From contig JAADDT010000020.1 in the NCBI GenBank assembly GCA_013153765.1, positions 1-16,494 of the forward strand: a DNA stretch of 16,494 bases. The letters are read 5' to 3'. This stretch comes from Aquificota bacterium. GTDB lineage: Bacteria > Aquificota > Aquificia > Aquificales > Hydrogenothermaceae. The notes beneath the pieces are model-generated. The model was not told where the DNA came from, ran no database searches, and worked only from the letters and a program-made list of their open reading frames with translations. Below are positions 1 through 5,676 of this stretch, piece by piece; within the stretch, counting starts at the first letter, position 1; each line of letters opens with the position of its first letter. Position numbers and translations under genes: made by a program.

Positions 1-1120
1 CGCCGAAAATGGCAAAAGGCAGGTTGTAGCCTATGGAATAACCGCTGTTCCTTATCGGCGTCGGGAATATCTCAACAAGCGTTGTGGGAAGTATTGCCAT
101 AAAACCTGCTACCACAACGGCAAAAACTATCTGACCGAGCAGTGCGTTTTCCACAGAGCCGGAGGAGATAAAGCTGAAAAGTGGATAGGCGGCAAGGACG
201 GTAAAACCTGTGGAAAACAGAATTATAGGCTTTCTGCCTATTTTATCGGACAGCCAGCCGAAAAACGGTATAAGGACAGCCAGCACGAGCATACTTACCG
301 TGTTTATGGTAAGGGCTGTTGATTTCGGCATCTTTACGAAAACCGCAAGGTGGTTTGCTATGTAAACGAAGATTGTGTAAAAGCCTACCGCCTGAAAAGT
401 GCTTAAGGAAAAGGTTTTTATAAACTCCCTGTAAGCCTTCCTGAAAACGTCAAGAACAGGCTGTTTGTCTATCATCTCCTCGTACTCAAGCTCAATGAAC
501 TTAGGCGTTTCGTCTATGTTTTTACGGACGTAGTAGCCTACCAGACCAAGCAGTATGCCGGTGAAGAACAGAACCCGCCACCCCCACGAATAAAGGTCGT
601 CCTCCGGTAAAACCTTCGTTATCAACGCACCGGAGGCTGAACCCAGCAGTATTCCAACCACAGCACCCAGTATGCCGACGCTACCGAACAGACCCCTTTT
701 GTCCTGCGGAGCGTGTTCAACTATGAAGGAGACGGAAGTGGTGTACTCACCGCCGACAGAAAGACCCTGAAACAGCTTGAGCAGAACCAGTAAGGCGGGA
801 GCGAGTATGCCTATCTGGGCATAAGTGGGAAGCAGTCCGATTGCGGTCGTTGAAACAGCCATCATTATTATGGATATTGTAAGGGCTTTTTTCCTGCCGT
901 ACCTGTCCCCTATGTGTCCAAACAGGACTGCACCTACAGGTCTCATAACGAAGCCGACTGCAAAAACTCCGAAGGATTTAAGTAGCGAGACCATAGGGTC
1001 TTCCGAAGGGAAAAACAGCTCACCGATTATTGAGGCGAGGAAGCCGTAAACCACGAAATCGTACCACTCCAGCACGTTGCCTATCATTCCGGCAAAAAGC
1101 GTTTTTGAATGCTTCCCCAT
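1..1120 (-). CDS. MFS transporter, metabolite:H+ symporter (MHS) family; C-terminus cut by window edge
   Basis: Secondary transporter of the inner membrane, probably proton-coupled uptake of a small organic acid or compatible solute. About 373 codons lie in the window; family members are usually around 430, so roughly the last 60 residues are missing. The N-terminus carries the MHS hallmark GNVLEWYDFVVYGF (residues 14-27). The loop between TM2 and TM3 has the MFS motif GHIGDRYGRKK (about 68-78), and a second copy, LSDKIGRKP, lies after the central loop. The late motif EIFPTPIRNSGYSIGYN is also typical of ProP/KgtP/ShiA-like proteins. The ATG at 1120 directly follows the TAG of the upstream gene (TAGATG), so translation is probably coupled. 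The family is known for proline/betaine, citrate, 2-oxoglutarate and shikimate transport; the sequence does not decide the substrate. Confidence 0.9.
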   Translation of the reverse strand, partial: MGKHSKTLFAGMIGNVLEWYDFVVYGFLASIIGELFFPSEDPMVSLLKSFGVFAVGFVMRPVGAVLFGHIGDRYGRKKALTISIIMMAVSTTAIGLLPTYAQIGILAPALLVLLKLFQGLSVGGEYTTSVSFIVEHAPQDKRGLFGSVGILGAVVGILLGSASGALITKVLPEDDLYSWGWRVLFFTGILLGLVGYYVRKNIDETPKFIELEYEEMIDKQPVLDVFRKAYREFIKTFSLSTFQAVGFYTIFVYIANHLAVFVKMPKSTALTINTVSMLVLAVLIPFFGWLSDKIGRKPIILFSTGFTVLAAYPLFSFISSGSVENALLGQIVFAVVVAGFMAILPTTLVEIFPTPIRNSGYSIGYNLPFAIFG

Positions 1121-1318
1121 CTAACCGTCCGTCCTGAAGTCCCCTTCGTCTAAAAGCAGGTTTTCCAGTATAAGGTCAGGCACCAATTCGTGGTCTTCAA
1201 AGTTCTGGAGCACCTCAAGGTATATTTCAGCCACAGTCCTGTTTGGATACCTTTCCGTCAGGTACTTTTTAAGCTGTCCCACCTTTACGGTTTTGTTTTT
1301 CTTTGCAAGTTCGGACAT
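1121..1318 (-). CDS. Small hypothetical protein (65 aa)
   Basis: A 65-residue, charged, soluble-looking protein that I do not recognise. The N-terminus is basic (MSELAKKNKTVKVGQLKKYL) and the C-terminal half acidic, ending in a run around LLLDEGDFRTDG; no cysteines, signal peptide or membrane segment are visible. Predicted content is mostly helical. It is supported as a real gene by its position: its ATG overlaps the TAA of the 94-residue membrane protein upstream (TAATG), and its TAG touches the ATG of the MHS transporter downstream. It may be a cytosolic partner of the membrane protein or transporter, but that is inference from context only. Confidence 0.65.
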   Translation of the reverse strand: MSELAKKNKTVKVGQLKKYLTERYPNRTVAEIYLEVLQNFEDHELVPDLILENLLLDEGDFRTDG

Positions 1319-1602
1319 TACCCGATTTTACCCTTCAGGTTTTTTATCATCCTTTCACTGGCTATCTTGTACCTTATGTCCCTTTTTGCAAGTTTTTCCA
1401 TCTCTGACTTTATGTACTTTTCAGCCTCGTCCGTTGCCATCTTGTATCCAAGCACGTAAGCGGTAAGTGCAAGTATTGCAAAGCCGGTAAACTCAACCAC
1501 CTTTGAGGCTATCTCGTTAGGTATGAACAGACCGCCTACAGCAAGTAAAATACCTACCGCAAGGAATATTTTCCAGTATTTCAAAAGTACGCTTGCTACC
1601 AT
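1318..1602 (-). CDS. Small membrane protein with two TM segments (94 aa), first gene of transporter operon
   Basis: The 94-residue protein begins with two hydrophobic segments (about residues 10-27 and 36-54) separated by the short polar turn FIPNEIASK. It then has a basic amphipathic C-terminal half (KYIKSEMEKLAKRDIRYK onward) predicted to lie in the cytoplasm as helix or coiled coil. I do not recognise a family. The ATG at 1602 is preceded by a good Shine-Dalgarno GGGAG (positions 1612-1608, five-base spacing), so it is probably the first gene of the operon that continues into the 65-residue protein and the MHS transporter. The stop TAA overlaps the next ATG. An accessory or anchoring role for the transporter is possible but unproven. 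Confidence 0.75.
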   Translation of the reverse strand: MVASVLLKYWKIFLAVGILLAVGGLFIPNEIASKVVEFTGFAILALTAYVLGYKMATDEAEKYIKSEMEKLAKRDIRYKIASERMIKNLKGKIG

Positions 1603-1636
1603 ACTGTCTCCCTGTGAAAAAATTTTCAGAATATAT

Positions 1637-1645
1637 ATGATACCA
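1637..1645 (-). promoter_or_regulatory. Candidate extended -10 promoter for the minus-strand membrane/transporter operon
   Basis: On the minus strand the bases TGG-TATCAT (1645 to 1637) fit an extended -10 element (TGn plus a TATAAT-like hexamer). Transcription would start near 1630, giving a leader of about 28 bases that contains the GGGAG ribosome site. No good -35 hexamer is present at 16-18 bases. The element overlaps one arm of an inverted repeat. Tentative. Confidence 0.3.
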
Positions 1646-1681
1646 GATTAAGGCTTTTTGATGTATCATTAAGCTTTTGAA
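1637..1681. repeat. Inverted and direct repeats in divergent intergenic region (operator candidate)
   Basis: The gap between the divergent genes at 1602 and 1726 holds a perfect 7-base inverted repeat, ATGATAC (1637-1643) and GTATCAT (1663-1669), separated by 19 bases. It also holds a direct repeat, ATTAAGGCTTTTTGA (1647-1661) and ATTAAGCTTTTGA (1668-1680), whose copies begin 21 bases apart, two helical turns. The left inverted arm overlaps the candidate minus-strand -10. This is the pattern expected of a regulator binding site, but AT-rich sequence makes chance repeats common. Confidence 0.35.
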
Positions 1682-1705
1682 AATATTTTAATTTACGAAT
1701 AAGGT

Positions 1706-1720
1706 TATAATGTTATAAAT
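1706..1720 (+). promoter_or_regulatory. Candidate -10 elements upstream of the 280-aa membrane protein
   Basis: Two overlapping -10-like boxes lie here: TATAAT at 1706-1711, and TATAAA at 1714-1719 preceded by TG at 1711-1712 (extended -10). No clear -35 is seen at standard spacing. The downstream box would place the transcript start near 1726, at the first ATG of the gene; the upstream box would leave a leader of a few bases before ATG 1726 or about 23 before ATG 1741. Confidence 0.35.
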
Positions 1721-1725
1721 AAAAA

Positions 1726-2568
1726 ATGCAGGTTTTGGTTATGAAAGATTTTAAAGAGGCTTTGGTCTGGAACTGGCACCTTCTTAAATGCTGTGGAAGG
1801 ATGTTTTTTATCGTGGCACTTTACGTGTTTCTCTTTATGGTAAGCCAGTTTTTCTTCCTTGCAGGTCTGGTGCAGATGGTACTGTTTACCAGCTTCAGCC
1901 TTTTCATAGCATCAATTTTTGATATTTCCCGTTCCGAAAGGGAGTACGCATACCGTTTCAAAACAGCACCCTTTTCGGTTCTGTTTACGGCAAAACTGCC
2001 CCAGACCTTCGGTCTTATTTTAGCTTGGTTTGTGGTGTTTGGACTTTTCGGTCTGTCCTTTTACTTTTCGTTTATGATGACCGTAAGCGGTGAGATTTTC
2101 ACTATGGGAGCAGGTGTGGTTTTCATCTTTGTTATAGCCGTCCTGCTTTCGGTGGTTGTTTACGCCTCCTCGTACGCTTGGGGAAAGGTGGCACTCAAGT
2201 CCTCAAACTTCAGTGAGGCTTTCTTTTACTTCCTTGAGGTTCTAAAACCCTCCATCTGGAAAAAGGTTCTGTTCAACAAAAAGTATTTTTTCCTCCAGCT
2301 TAAGCTGTTTTTGTTCCTCTTTATGCTGTTCCTGTTTGCAGTTGCACCTTTAATTTTCGTTGCCCCTTCCCTTGACGTGGGAGAGCTGATAATATTCGTC
2401 ATTCTCGTTATCCTTTTCTACTCAATCGCACTTATCGTATTCGTGTTTTACCTTTCTTCCCTCCTTATGCCTGCGGTCTGGAGTTTAAGCTACCGGTTCG
2501 TTGAAGGTGAAGAAAGACAGGAAGAGACGGATACACCTGACGACAGGAACTTACCGAGCCTTCCTTAA
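1726..2568 (+). CDS. Polytopic inner-membrane protein of unknown function (280 aa)
   Basis: I do not recognise a family. The protein has about six hydrophobic segments (near residues 22-46, 50-66, 92-118, 124-148, 190-215 and 222-252), many Phe and Leu residues, an amphipathic N-terminus and a short acidic cytosolic tail (EGEERQEETDTPDD). A conserved-looking cytosolic segment, DISRSEREYAYRFK, lies between the second and third hydrophobic segments. The start is uncertain: ATG 1726 has no ribosome site, whereas ATG 1741 has AGG at 1730-1732 with eight-base spacing and gives MKDFKEALVWNW, a natural N-terminus. trpS follows after 52 bases. It might be a permease-like or membrane-integrity protein, but no motif supports a specific role. 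Confidence 0.75.
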   Translation: MQVLVMKDFKEALVWNWHLLKCCGRMFFIVALYVFLFMVSQFFFLAGLVQMVLFTSFSLFIASIFDISRSEREYAYRFKTAPFSVLFTAKLPQTFGLILAWFVVFGLFGLSFYFSFMMTVSGEIFTMGAGVVFIFVIAVLLSVVVYASSYAWGKVALKSSNFSEAFFYFLEVLKPSIWKKVLFNKKYFFLQLKLFLFLFMLFLFAVAPLIFVAPSLDVGELIIFVILVILFYSIALIVFVFYLSSLLMPAVWSLSYRFVEGEERQEETDTPDDRNLPSLP

Positions 2569-2592
2569 CGGAAAAAAACGGTTTATTATATT
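2565..2592 (+). promoter_or_regulatory. Candidate trpS promoter
   Basis: TTAACG (2565-2570, 4 of 6 matches to TTGACA) and TATATT (2587-2592, 5 of 6 matches to TATAAT) are separated by 16 bases. Transcription would start near 2599, just ahead of the strong ribosome site of trpS. The -35 overlaps the stop codon of the upstream gene, so trpS could be transcribed both alone and by read-through. Confidence 0.4.
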
Positions 2593-2607
2593 TTTCTGCC
2601 ATTTTAA

Positions 2608-2614
2608 GGGAGGT
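2608..2614 (+). promoter_or_regulatory. Strong ribosome binding site of trpS
   Basis: GGGAGGT lies six bases before ATG 2621. It is the best Shine-Dalgarno match among the plus-strand genes here and fixes the trpS start. Confidence 0.8.
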
Positions 2615-2620
2615 TAGGTA

Positions 2621-3874
2621 ATGAAAAAAGTGGTTAGCGGTATGAGACCGACAGGCAAACTCCACCTTGGACATTACTTCGGCGTTATAAAAAACTGGCT
2701 TGAGCTACAGGAAAAGTACGACTGTAAGTTTTTCATAGCGGACTGGCACGCCCTTACCAACAAGTACGCCGAAACGGAAAAGCTGAAGGAAAACATAAGG
2801 GAAATGATAATTGACTGGCTTTCCTGCGGTATAGACCCGACAAAATCAACCCTTTTCATACAGTCCGGAGTGAAGGAACACGCCGAGCTGTCCTTACTGT
2901 TTTCAATGATAACCCCAAAAAGCTGGCTTGAGCTTAACCCTTCGTATAAAGACCTGAAGTTTAACCTTTACTACCAGTATTTAAGGGACTTCCTTGCAGG
3001 AAAGCAGGTAAAAATAATACAGACGCCACCTCCAGAAAGCCTTGATCAGGCTTTGGAAAAGGCTACAGGCAAGCAGAAAAACAAAATATTTGAGGAATAC
3101 CTGCGGGAAGCTTTCCACAGGGCTTTCTACAACCAGAAAGGTATAGACTTTAACTGGCTTAAGGAAGTTCTGGTAAAGCTTGGACTACAAAAAAAGCTGG
3201 TTGAGGAGGCGGTAAGGAACCTTGAGGAAGGAGACGTGGGAAAGGAGATAGACACGCTGGGCTTCCTTGCCTATCCCGTCCTTCAGGCGGCTGACATACT
3301 GATTTACAAAGCGGACTTCGTCCCCGTAGGTGAAGATCAACTGCCACACATAGAGCTTACGAGGGAGATAGCAAGGAGGTTTAACAAACTGTACGGAGAG
3401 ACCTTCCCCGAGCCTGAAGCCATACTGACCGAAAAGTCCAGACTGCCGGGAATAGACGGAAGGAAGATGTCAAAATCCTACAACAACGCAATATACCTGT
3501 CTGACGGCAGGGAAGAGGTGGAAAGGAAAGTGCTTGAGATGAAGACAGACCCCCAGAGGATAAGGAAAAACGACCCGGGAAACCCTGAAGTGTGTACGGT
3601 TTTCACTTACCACAGCATTTTTACGGAAGATGAAAAACGGGAGGAGATAGCCAAGCTGTGCAGGGAAGGGAGTATAGGCTGTGTTGAATGTAAAAAACTG
3701 CTGGCAGAAAGGATAAACCGGTTTTTATACCCTATAAGGGAAAAAAGGAAGGAAGTGGAAAAGGAGATTGGCAGGTACGAGGAACTTTTCCGTGAAGGGA
3801 CGGAAAAAGCAAGAAGCCAAGCCTCAAAAACTATGGAAGAAGTAAGGAAAGGGATGGGACTTTGGGAGTTTTAG
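2621..3874 (+). CDS. trpS: Tryptophanyl-tRNA synthetase with internal insertion and four-cysteine cluster
   Basis: Charges tRNA-Trp with tryptophan in the cytosol (class I aminoacyl-tRNA synthetase). Visible motifs are GMRPTGKLHLGHY (HIGH motif HLGH, residues 15-18), YPVLQAADILIY (218-229), VPVGEDQLPHIELTREIA (234-251) and KMSKS (282-286). At 417 residues it is about 85 longer than the 330-335 usual in bacteria. The excess sits between the NPSYKDL segment (equivalent to the QFKDK region of bacterial enzymes) and GFLAYPVLQAADIL, roughly residues 115-207. Cysteines 325, 347, 354 and 357 form C-x21-C-x6-C-x2-C, close to the pattern that ligates a [4Fe-4S] cluster in Thermotoga maritima TrpRS. 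The gene ends in a 4-base convergent overlap with gpsA. Identity is certain; insertion function and cluster occupancy are inferred. Confidence 0.97.
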   Translation: MKKVVSGMRPTGKLHLGHYFGVIKNWLELQEKYDCKFFIADWHALTNKYAETEKLKENIREMIIDWLSCGIDPTKSTLFIQSGVKEHAELSLLFSMITPKSWLELNPSYKDLKFNLYYQYLRDFLAGKQVKIIQTPPPESLDQALEKATGKQKNKIFEEYLREAFHRAFYNQKGIDFNWLKEVLVKLGLQKKLVEEAVRNLEEGDVGKEIDTLGFLAYPVLQAADILIYKADFVPVGEDQLPHIELTREIARRFNKLYGETFPEPEAILTEKSRLPGIDGRKMSKSYNNAIYLSDGREEVERKVLEMKTDPQRIRKNDPGNPEVCTVFTYHSIFTEDEKREEIAKLCREGSIGCVECKKLLAERINRFLYPIREKRKEVEKEIGRYEELFREGTEKARSQASKTMEEVRKGMGLWEF

Positions 3875-4878
3875 GAAAAGGGAAATTCCTCACTTGCAGG
3901 CTGTCTTCCCATAAGGAGCTTTACCGCCTCTGAAGGTGAAATCTCACCCTGAACGACCCTGTAAACAGCTTCCGATATGGGAAGTTCAACACCCTCCCTG
4001 TCAATAAGCTTTTTTAAAGCCTGCACTGTCTTAACCCCCTCAACAACCTGTCCGACCCTCTCCAGAGCCTTATCCACAGGAAGACCCTTACCAAGCAGGT
4101 ATCCGAAAGTCCTGTTCCTTGACAGCTCCCCTGTGGCTGTAAGGACAAGGTCTCCCATTCCGGACAGACCGTAAAGCGTCTGCGGTTTTCCCCCGAACAG
4201 CACGGCTACCTTTGTCATCTCAAACAGACCCCTCGTTATCAGTCCTGCCCTTGCGTTGTTTCCCAGACCGAGACCGTCGCTTACCCCTGTGGCTACGGCT
4301 ATAACGTTTTTCACGGCACCGCCTATCTGCACCCCCACCCTGTCCCCGTTAAGGTAAAGCCTGAAGGTGGAAGTGGTTAATTTTTCCTGAAGGAGCTTTC
4401 CCAGTTCGGTATCACCTGCAAGGCTTACTGCCGTAGGCAGTCCCAGAGCCACCTCCTTTGCAAAGGAAGGTCCGGAAAGGACGAATACGAGCCTGTCCTG
4501 AAGGGAAAGTGTCTCCCTGATAATGTCCGTTATGAGCTTTAGCGTATCAACCTCTATCCCTTTGGTGGCTGACACAACAGGCTTGTCCACCTTCAATTTA
4601 ACCGAAGACAGGACAGACCTTACGTGCTGGGAAGGGACTGCCACCACGACGATGTCCCCTTCACCGCAGGCTTGATCTATGTCCGCCGTAGCCTTTACGT
4701 TTTCCCGTAAAACCACATCGGGAAGGTACTTTTCGTTTCTCCCCAGCCGGTTTATCTGGTTTACCGCCTCTCTGTCCCTTCCCCATAGGAAAACCTGCCT
4801 GAAGTTTTCCGAAAAGGTCTGGGCAAGGGCGGTACCCCAGCTACCTGCACCTAAAACGGTAATACTGTTAAAATCCAT
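3871..4878 (-). CDS. gpsA: NAD(P)-dependent glycerol-3-phosphate dehydrogenase
   Basis: Cytosolic enzyme reducing dihydroxyacetone phosphate to sn-glycerol-3-phosphate, the backbone for phospholipid synthesis. The 335 residues match the family's usual length. The Rossmann fold opens with VLGAGSWGTALA (GAGSWG at 10-15). VVSATKGIE (K106) and GGAVKNVIAVATG (catalytic K190) follow, then the NNARAGLITRGLFEM segment and the C-terminal GLSGMGDLVLT motif typical of GpsA. The ATG at 4878 follows CAGG with seven-base spacing. The gene stands alone on this strand: trpS converges on its 3' end, and the TonB-like gene diverges only 39 bases from its start. Its product feeds the same pathway as pgsA, encoded about 7.5 kb away. 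Confidence 0.97.
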   Translation of the reverse strand: MDFNSITVLGAGSWGTALAQTFSENFRQVFLWGRDREAVNQINRLGRNEKYLPDVVLRENVKATADIDQACGEGDIVVVAVPSQHVRSVLSSVKLKVDKPVVSATKGIEVDTLKLITDIIRETLSLQDRLVFVLSGPSFAKEVALGLPTAVSLAGDTELGKLLQEKLTTSTFRLYLNGDRVGVQIGGAVKNVIAVATGVSDGLGLGNNARAGLITRGLFEMTKVAVLFGGKPQTLYGLSGMGDLVLTATGELSRNRTFGYLLGKGLPVDKALERVGQVVEGVKTVQALKKLIDREGVELPISEAVYRVVQGEISPSEAVKLLMGRQPASEEFPFS

Positions 4879-4882
4879 TTCC

Positions 4883-4911
4883 TTGCCTGCACCAATGCCG
4901 TAGCATAAAAT
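4883..4911 (+). promoter_or_regulatory. Candidate promoter for the TonB/permease operon, giving a leaderless start
   Basis: TTGCCT (4883-4888) and TAAAAT (4906-4911) are spaced 17 bases apart. The expected transcript start (about 4917-4919) falls on ATG 4918. No Shine-Dalgarno precedes that ATG, and an in-frame TAG at 4901-4903 with no usable start between rules out an upstream start. This supports a leaderless mRNA. Confidence 0.45.
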
Positions 4912-4935
4912 ATAGTTATGGAGCTTTACTTACAA
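4909..4935 (-). promoter_or_regulatory. Candidate gpsA promoter overlapping the divergent promoter
   Basis: On the minus strand TATATT (4914 to 4909) and TTGTAA (4935 to 4930) are separated by 15 bases, shorter than ideal. Transcription would begin near 4901, leaving a leader of about 23 bases with CAGG before the gpsA ATG. The -10 shares bases 4909-4911 with the plus-strand TAAAAT, so polymerase could occupy only one at a time. Confidence 0.3.
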
Positions 4936-5676
4936 AACAAAAGCTATCTCAATAAGAAAGTACTATTTATTTCACTACTGATAGGTCTGGTTGTCAACCT
5001 GCTTCTCCTCTGGGCTTTCGGAGTTTTTACCGCAAATCCGCCCCAGATGGAAAAAAAAGAGGTGAAGATAAGGTACATACCGGTTAAAAAGCCTGTGGCA
5101 AAGAAAAAAAAGCCTGTGAAGAAAAAGATACAGGAAAGGAAAAAGGCGGTAAAAAGTCCGGTAGAAAAAGCACCAAAGCCAAAGGGCAGTGAGACGGCAA
5201 AAGTCCCTTCCGTTCCGGCACTGACACCTGTACTACCTGAAGTGGAACTGCCTTCCGAGGAAAGCGTGCCACTGCCGGAAAGGGAGATAGACATAGGCAA
5301 GTTTTCAGACCTGCCTGTTGAAACGGGAGACATTAAGGAGTTTAAGGCAACAACCGTAGGCGAGTTTAACCCCTCTTTCGGAACCGAGCTTTCAAAGTTT
5401 GACAGGACAGCCACAGGGACGGCTATAGGAAGAAGGCTCGTTTACAAGCCACCTCCACCTGTGATAAAGGCAAAAGTCCCTCCACCTTCGGTGAAAGTCA
5501 AGCTGTGGATAAGGAAGGACGGCACTGTCTCCAAAGTGGTTCTACTTGAAACCACCGGAAACAAGGCGATAGACCAGAAGATAAAGGAGTACGTCCAGAG
5601 CTGGAAGTTTAACGAGATAAAGGACGATCAGGAGCAGTGGGCTATCACCACAATACGGTTTAAGACAGCGATGTAA
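4918..5676 (+). CDS. TonB-family energy transducer protein
   Basis: TonB-type periplasm-spanning protein that transmits inner-membrane proton-motive energy to outer-membrane partners. Architecture: cytosolic N-terminus, one membrane anchor (about 14-36), a long Lys/Pro-rich region (about 48-110, including KKPVAKKKKPVKKK), an acidic linker, then a TonB C-terminal domain (about 182-252) with VKVKLWIRKDGTVSKVVLLE and the closing WKFNE...WAITTIRF strands. At 252 residues it is a normal length. No exbB or exbD is adjacent. The stop TAA overlaps the ATG of the first ABC permease (TAATG), so the three genes form one coupled unit. Only ATG 4918 is available as a start, without a ribosome site. The family is certain; the partner (iron/corrinoid receptor, or the exporter encoded downstream) is unknown. 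Confidence 0.9.
   Translation: MELYLQNKSYLNKKVLFISLLIGLVVNLLLLWAFGVFTANPPQMEKKEVKIRYIPVKKPVAKKKKPVKKKIQERKKAVKSPVEKAPKPKGSETAKVPSVPALTPVLPEVELPSEESVPLPEREIDIGKFSDLPVETGDIKEFKATTVGEFNPSFGTELSKFDRTATGTAIGRRLVYKPPPPVIKAKVPPPSVKVKLWIRKDGTVSKVVLLETTGNKAIDQKIKEYVQSWKFNEIKDDQEQWAITTIRFKTAM

Noticed and set aside
2569..2620. Terminator between the 280-residue membrane protein and trpS
   Set aside because: CGGAAAAAAACGG is a direct, not inverted, repeat and the T-rich stretch is short; it reads better as a trpS promoter.
2963..3241. Intein or selfish element as explanation of the TrpRS insertion
   Set aside because: No intein block motifs (N-terminal Cys/Ser junction, C-terminal His-Asn) and no homing endonuclease motif; codon use matches the rest of the gene.
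4944..5414. Open frame of 156 codons on the minus strand inside the TonB gene
   Set aside because: It is antisense to the Lys/Pro-rich linker; its Ser/Phe-rich low-complexity product mirrors the Lys/Pro codons and has no ribosome site or family signature.
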